NCBI GenBank assembly: GCA_004794655.1
Contig: SMMW01000618.1
Span: 682,001-746,000 of the forward strand
Length of the DNA: 64,000 bases
DNA from: Marisa cornuarietis
Lineage: Eukaryota > Mollusca > Gastropoda > Architaenioglossa > Ampullariidae
Direction of reading: 5' to 3'
In this document: positions 61,493-64,000 of the stretch, in pieces
How positions within the stretch are numbered: position 1 is the first letter of the stretch
Layout of the letters: each line of letters opens with the position of its first letter
Program-made: the position numbers and the translations under genes
The notes under the pieces: generated by a model
The model's database searches: none
What the model was told of the DNA's origin: nothing
The model's input: only the letters and a program-made list of their open reading frames with translations

Positions 61493-62661
61493 GAAAGATA
61501 ACTGAATTTGTTTGCTGTGTTAAAGAAAGAGAGAGACAAGTCGTAAGTTTAAATATAAATAGAACACAAGATCTTTATCATGTCCACAGCTTTCAGGTCC
61601 TTGACAAGGAAATAATGATAAATAAATTTTATAAAGTATGAACAAAAATGCTCAACATCATCTCCATCATTCTTCATAATTATGGCGTTTATAGCTGTTG
61701 CTGATGGGATCGATATTATTGCTTGTGATAAACTATGTCGTCCGCCCACCCATGCAAAAAATCTCTAGCTATTGCAAAACATTTCTAGGACTCGACAAAA
61801 GATCTTCGTACACGAGCACTGTATTCTTAGAAGAGCACAAGGGTTTGGATAGAGCCTTCGTCATCTAATACAGGGATCTATCACGAGAAGTCTGATGGGA
61901 AAATTTCGCGAAGAAAGAATTAAGATTCTAGGATTTACTTTTTGAGTAGCTGAGAGGCCAAGTCCTCTTTTTCCACCACCGTTTCCCTACCCATCATCCC
62001 AGCTTGGCCATTCAACCAGTCCCAGAATCCTATATTGAGCTACCTCCCCACACACTGCCACTCACAAGCTGTCAAAGTTATTAAGTTATGTTTACCTCTG
62101 TAACAGAGAGGAAAGTGCTATCGACAAGTGAAACATTCAGACAAAAAATAGCCATTAACACTTTTTAGAATGGTCGATTCTGCACCAAAATAAATAAATA
62201 AATAAAAATAAAAACACAAGCAAAAAATAATATAACAAGAGAGTGGCACACGCATCTACTATGCTCGTGTGTTTTTTTTTTCTATCTAAGCGTCAGCAAC
62301 GCCATCCATGAAGAACAAGTCCATTCTCGTTCAGTGCGCATGACAAGTGACGTGAAATGTGCGCCATGACAAGTGTGCGTTATTTAACGCCCTATCAACA
62401 ATGTAGTAATAGCAATGTCCATCACGTGACCTTTCGTGATTAACAGTTTTCAATTTTAGTTCGGTTCATATGCTGTGGAAGGCTCTTCATAGAGCCTGGA
62501 CCTAGTTAGAGAGGCACAGTCACATTGTCAGCTCTCGCCCCTCCCTCCTCCACTCCCCCCTCCAAAAAAAGAAAAAAAGAAAAAAGATACCAAAAACAAC
62601 AGCTTCTTTGCTCATCTTCTTAGCATTATGCAACGTAAACACATAAAAAGAAAGAAGCAGC
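61487..62661. other. Non-coding stretch downstream of the receptor gene
   Basis: No gene is seen. An (AAAT)n run lies at 62187-62214 and A-rich runs lie at 62563-62586. It follows the receptor gene in the direction of transcription. Confidence 0.4.
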
Positions 62662-62667
62662 TTTAAT
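62662..62667 (-). terminator. Candidate poly(A) signal ATTAAA of the receptor gene
   Basis: The minus strand reads ATTAAA, the commonest variant poly(A) signal, about 200 bp after the receptor stop codon. No canonical AATAAA was noticed between it and the stop. This would give a short 3' UTR. Confidence 0.4.
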
Positions 62668-62867
62668 ACAGTACTAGAACCATCGTCTTTTCGCGCTTAT
62701 GAGTCACTTTTCTTCTGAACAGAGGATTCTTGACGTCACCGAAGAAAGCGTCCTCTTCGTGTGTTGTGTTGACGGCGAGTTGGAAGTCTCCAAACTTAAG
62801 ACCCACGAAAACAGGTGTGATGGGAGTATTGTCAAACTATCCGACTGACCATCCTAGGTCAAGGTCT

Positions 62868-63500
62868 TCAAACGGTCGTGACGGAAGGTCGGGGCCTGGC
62901 AGGTCGACTTCGCCGGACGCACGCCTTGCACATGTGCAACACGGCGCGGCGGAAGTTGCGCAGCATGGAGGCGTAGAGGAACACCTTGTAGACGCCATTT
63001 AAGAGCACGATCTGCTCGAAAACTTGCAAGAGGGTCATTTCGTAAATGGGCAAGGGTAAACCACCTTCCGTCTGCGGCGCGAAGTCGGCTCGCGCACGCA
63101 GGCAGGCCGAGGGCAGGGTCAAGGCCATGAAGATGACCCCGGCGATGATGCATACCAGCGTCGCGCTCGTCTTTTCGCTGGACAGGTCCAGGCTGCGAGC
63201 GACCCGCACCCGCTCGCTTTCCTGTTCGGAGGGCCCGTTCTCCCTTGGGCCGCTGAAGGCCGTCATTTGGCCGTTTTCCAATGGCGGGCAGTACTTGGCC
63301 GAGGAGCGGTGAGATGACCCGCCTCCCCCGCTTCCCCCGCTTCCCCCGCTTCCCCCGCCTTTAGGTCGCAGGGACAGTCTGGTGGAGGAGGTGGAAGAGG
63401 TACGGCGGGATCTTCTCTCCAGAGTCCGCGTGATGACCTTGTAAATGAGTGCCACATCCATGCCCAGCATGATCAACATTGGCAGGAAGAGTGCCAGGAC
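62868..63500 (-). CDS. Class A GPCR, last exon (TM5 to C-terminus), peptide-receptor-like
   Basis: This exon encodes the last 210 residues of a seven-transmembrane receptor. The start is set by a 3' splice site, GTCATGTCTTGTGCAG, ending at 63501; the Met at 63521 lies in the intron. Residues 1-23 are TM5, with a Pro in LFLPMLIML. Residues 24-110 form a long third cytoplasmic loop with Arg/Ser clusters and a Gly/Ser run at 48-61. TM6 spans about 111-136 (KTSATLVCIIAGVIF, then LTLPSAC) and TM7 about 153-180 (VFEQIVLLNGVYKVFLYASM). Then come helix 8 (LRNFRRAV), two Cys suited to palmitoylation (191, 194) and a basic tail ending SVTTV. The CWxP motif of TM6 is LTLP here and NPxxY of TM7 is NGVYKVFLY, so both are non-canonical. 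This resembles FMRFamide-receptor-like invertebrate peptide receptors, but the ligand is unknown. Upstream exons are outside the window. Confidence 0.82.
   Translation of the reverse strand, partial: VLALFLPMLIMLGMDVALIYKVITRTLERRSRRTSSTSSTRLSLRPKGGGSGGSGGSGGGGSSHRSSAKYCPPLENGQMTAFSGPRENGPSEQESERVRVARSLDLSSEKTSATLVCIIAGVIFMALTLPSACLRARADFAPQTEGGLPLPIYEMTLLQVFEQIVLLNGVYKVFLYASMLRNFRRAVLHMCKACVRRSRPARPRPSVTTV
63321..63360 (-). repeat. 9-bp coding repeat in the receptor's third loop
   Basis: Four tandem copies of CCGCTTCCC on the plus strand encode GGS units on the minus strand (the Gly/Ser run of the receptor). Since 9 bp is three codons, unit gain or loss keeps the frame. Confidence 0.88.

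Positions 63501-64000
<500 letters not shown>

Overview
This is animal nuclear DNA, AT-rich and gene-poor. I infer a lophotrochozoan, most likely a mollusc (perhaps a gastropod), from several decayed APE-endonuclease LINE families, a tRNA-derived SINE, retroposon tails ending in triplet repeats, and the very high density of (CA), (ATG) and (ATT) microsatellites. There are no operons, no rRNA genes and no long intact reading frames. The species call is inference; the repeat content is read directly.

Only one protein-coding exon is convincing. At the right edge (62868-63500, minus strand) lies the last exon of a class A G-protein-coupled receptor, from TM5 to the stop, with a 3' splice site in front of it. 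The upstream exons lie beyond the window, and 63501-64000 is intron. A weaker candidate exon on the minus strand (10408-10605) has a plausible splice acceptor and protein-like composition. Every long reading frame inside a tandem repeat is a by-product of the repeat.

Layout. 0.6-5.6 kb: minus-strand LINE copies, one nearly full length but internally deleted (655-2735), one 3' fragment of another family (2905-3470) and a third piece carrying the FADD reverse transcriptase motif (4985-5605). 6.9-7.1 kb: a tRNA-derived SINE with an 11-bp target-site duplication. 7.6-8.1 kb: a 26-bp minisatellite. 9.5-12.5 kb: triplet and dinucleotide repeats and the possible exon. 13.9-14.4 kb: an inverted pair of retroposon tails. 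16.4-17.0 kb: a pyrimidine-rich tract with (CAGT)n. 18.4-19.1 kb: L2/CR1-like LINE 3' ends. 22.1-23.0 kb: an 843-bp element with terminal inverted repeats, a 10-bp target duplication, TTAGGG repeats and an unrecognised reading frame. 24-31 kb: (GT)n and (ATG)n tracts and LINE fragments. 34.3-36.4 kb: pieces of RNase H-bearing and endonuclease-bearing LINEs. 37.5 kb: a tRNA-Lys-like sequence. 38.9-39.7 kb: a LINE 3' end, then a degenerate repeat. 43.2-44.2 kb: a 45-bp minisatellite with higher-order structure. 46.1-48.0 kb: a second long copy of the LINE family seen at 0.7 kb. 56.9-57.6 kb: a tandem duplication bounded by (CA)n. 62.7-64 kb: the receptor gene.

The window gives no gene circuit. 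It is best read as the 3' end of one receptor gene next to a long repeat-rich intergenic region. The most unusual object is the element at 22.1-23.0 kb.
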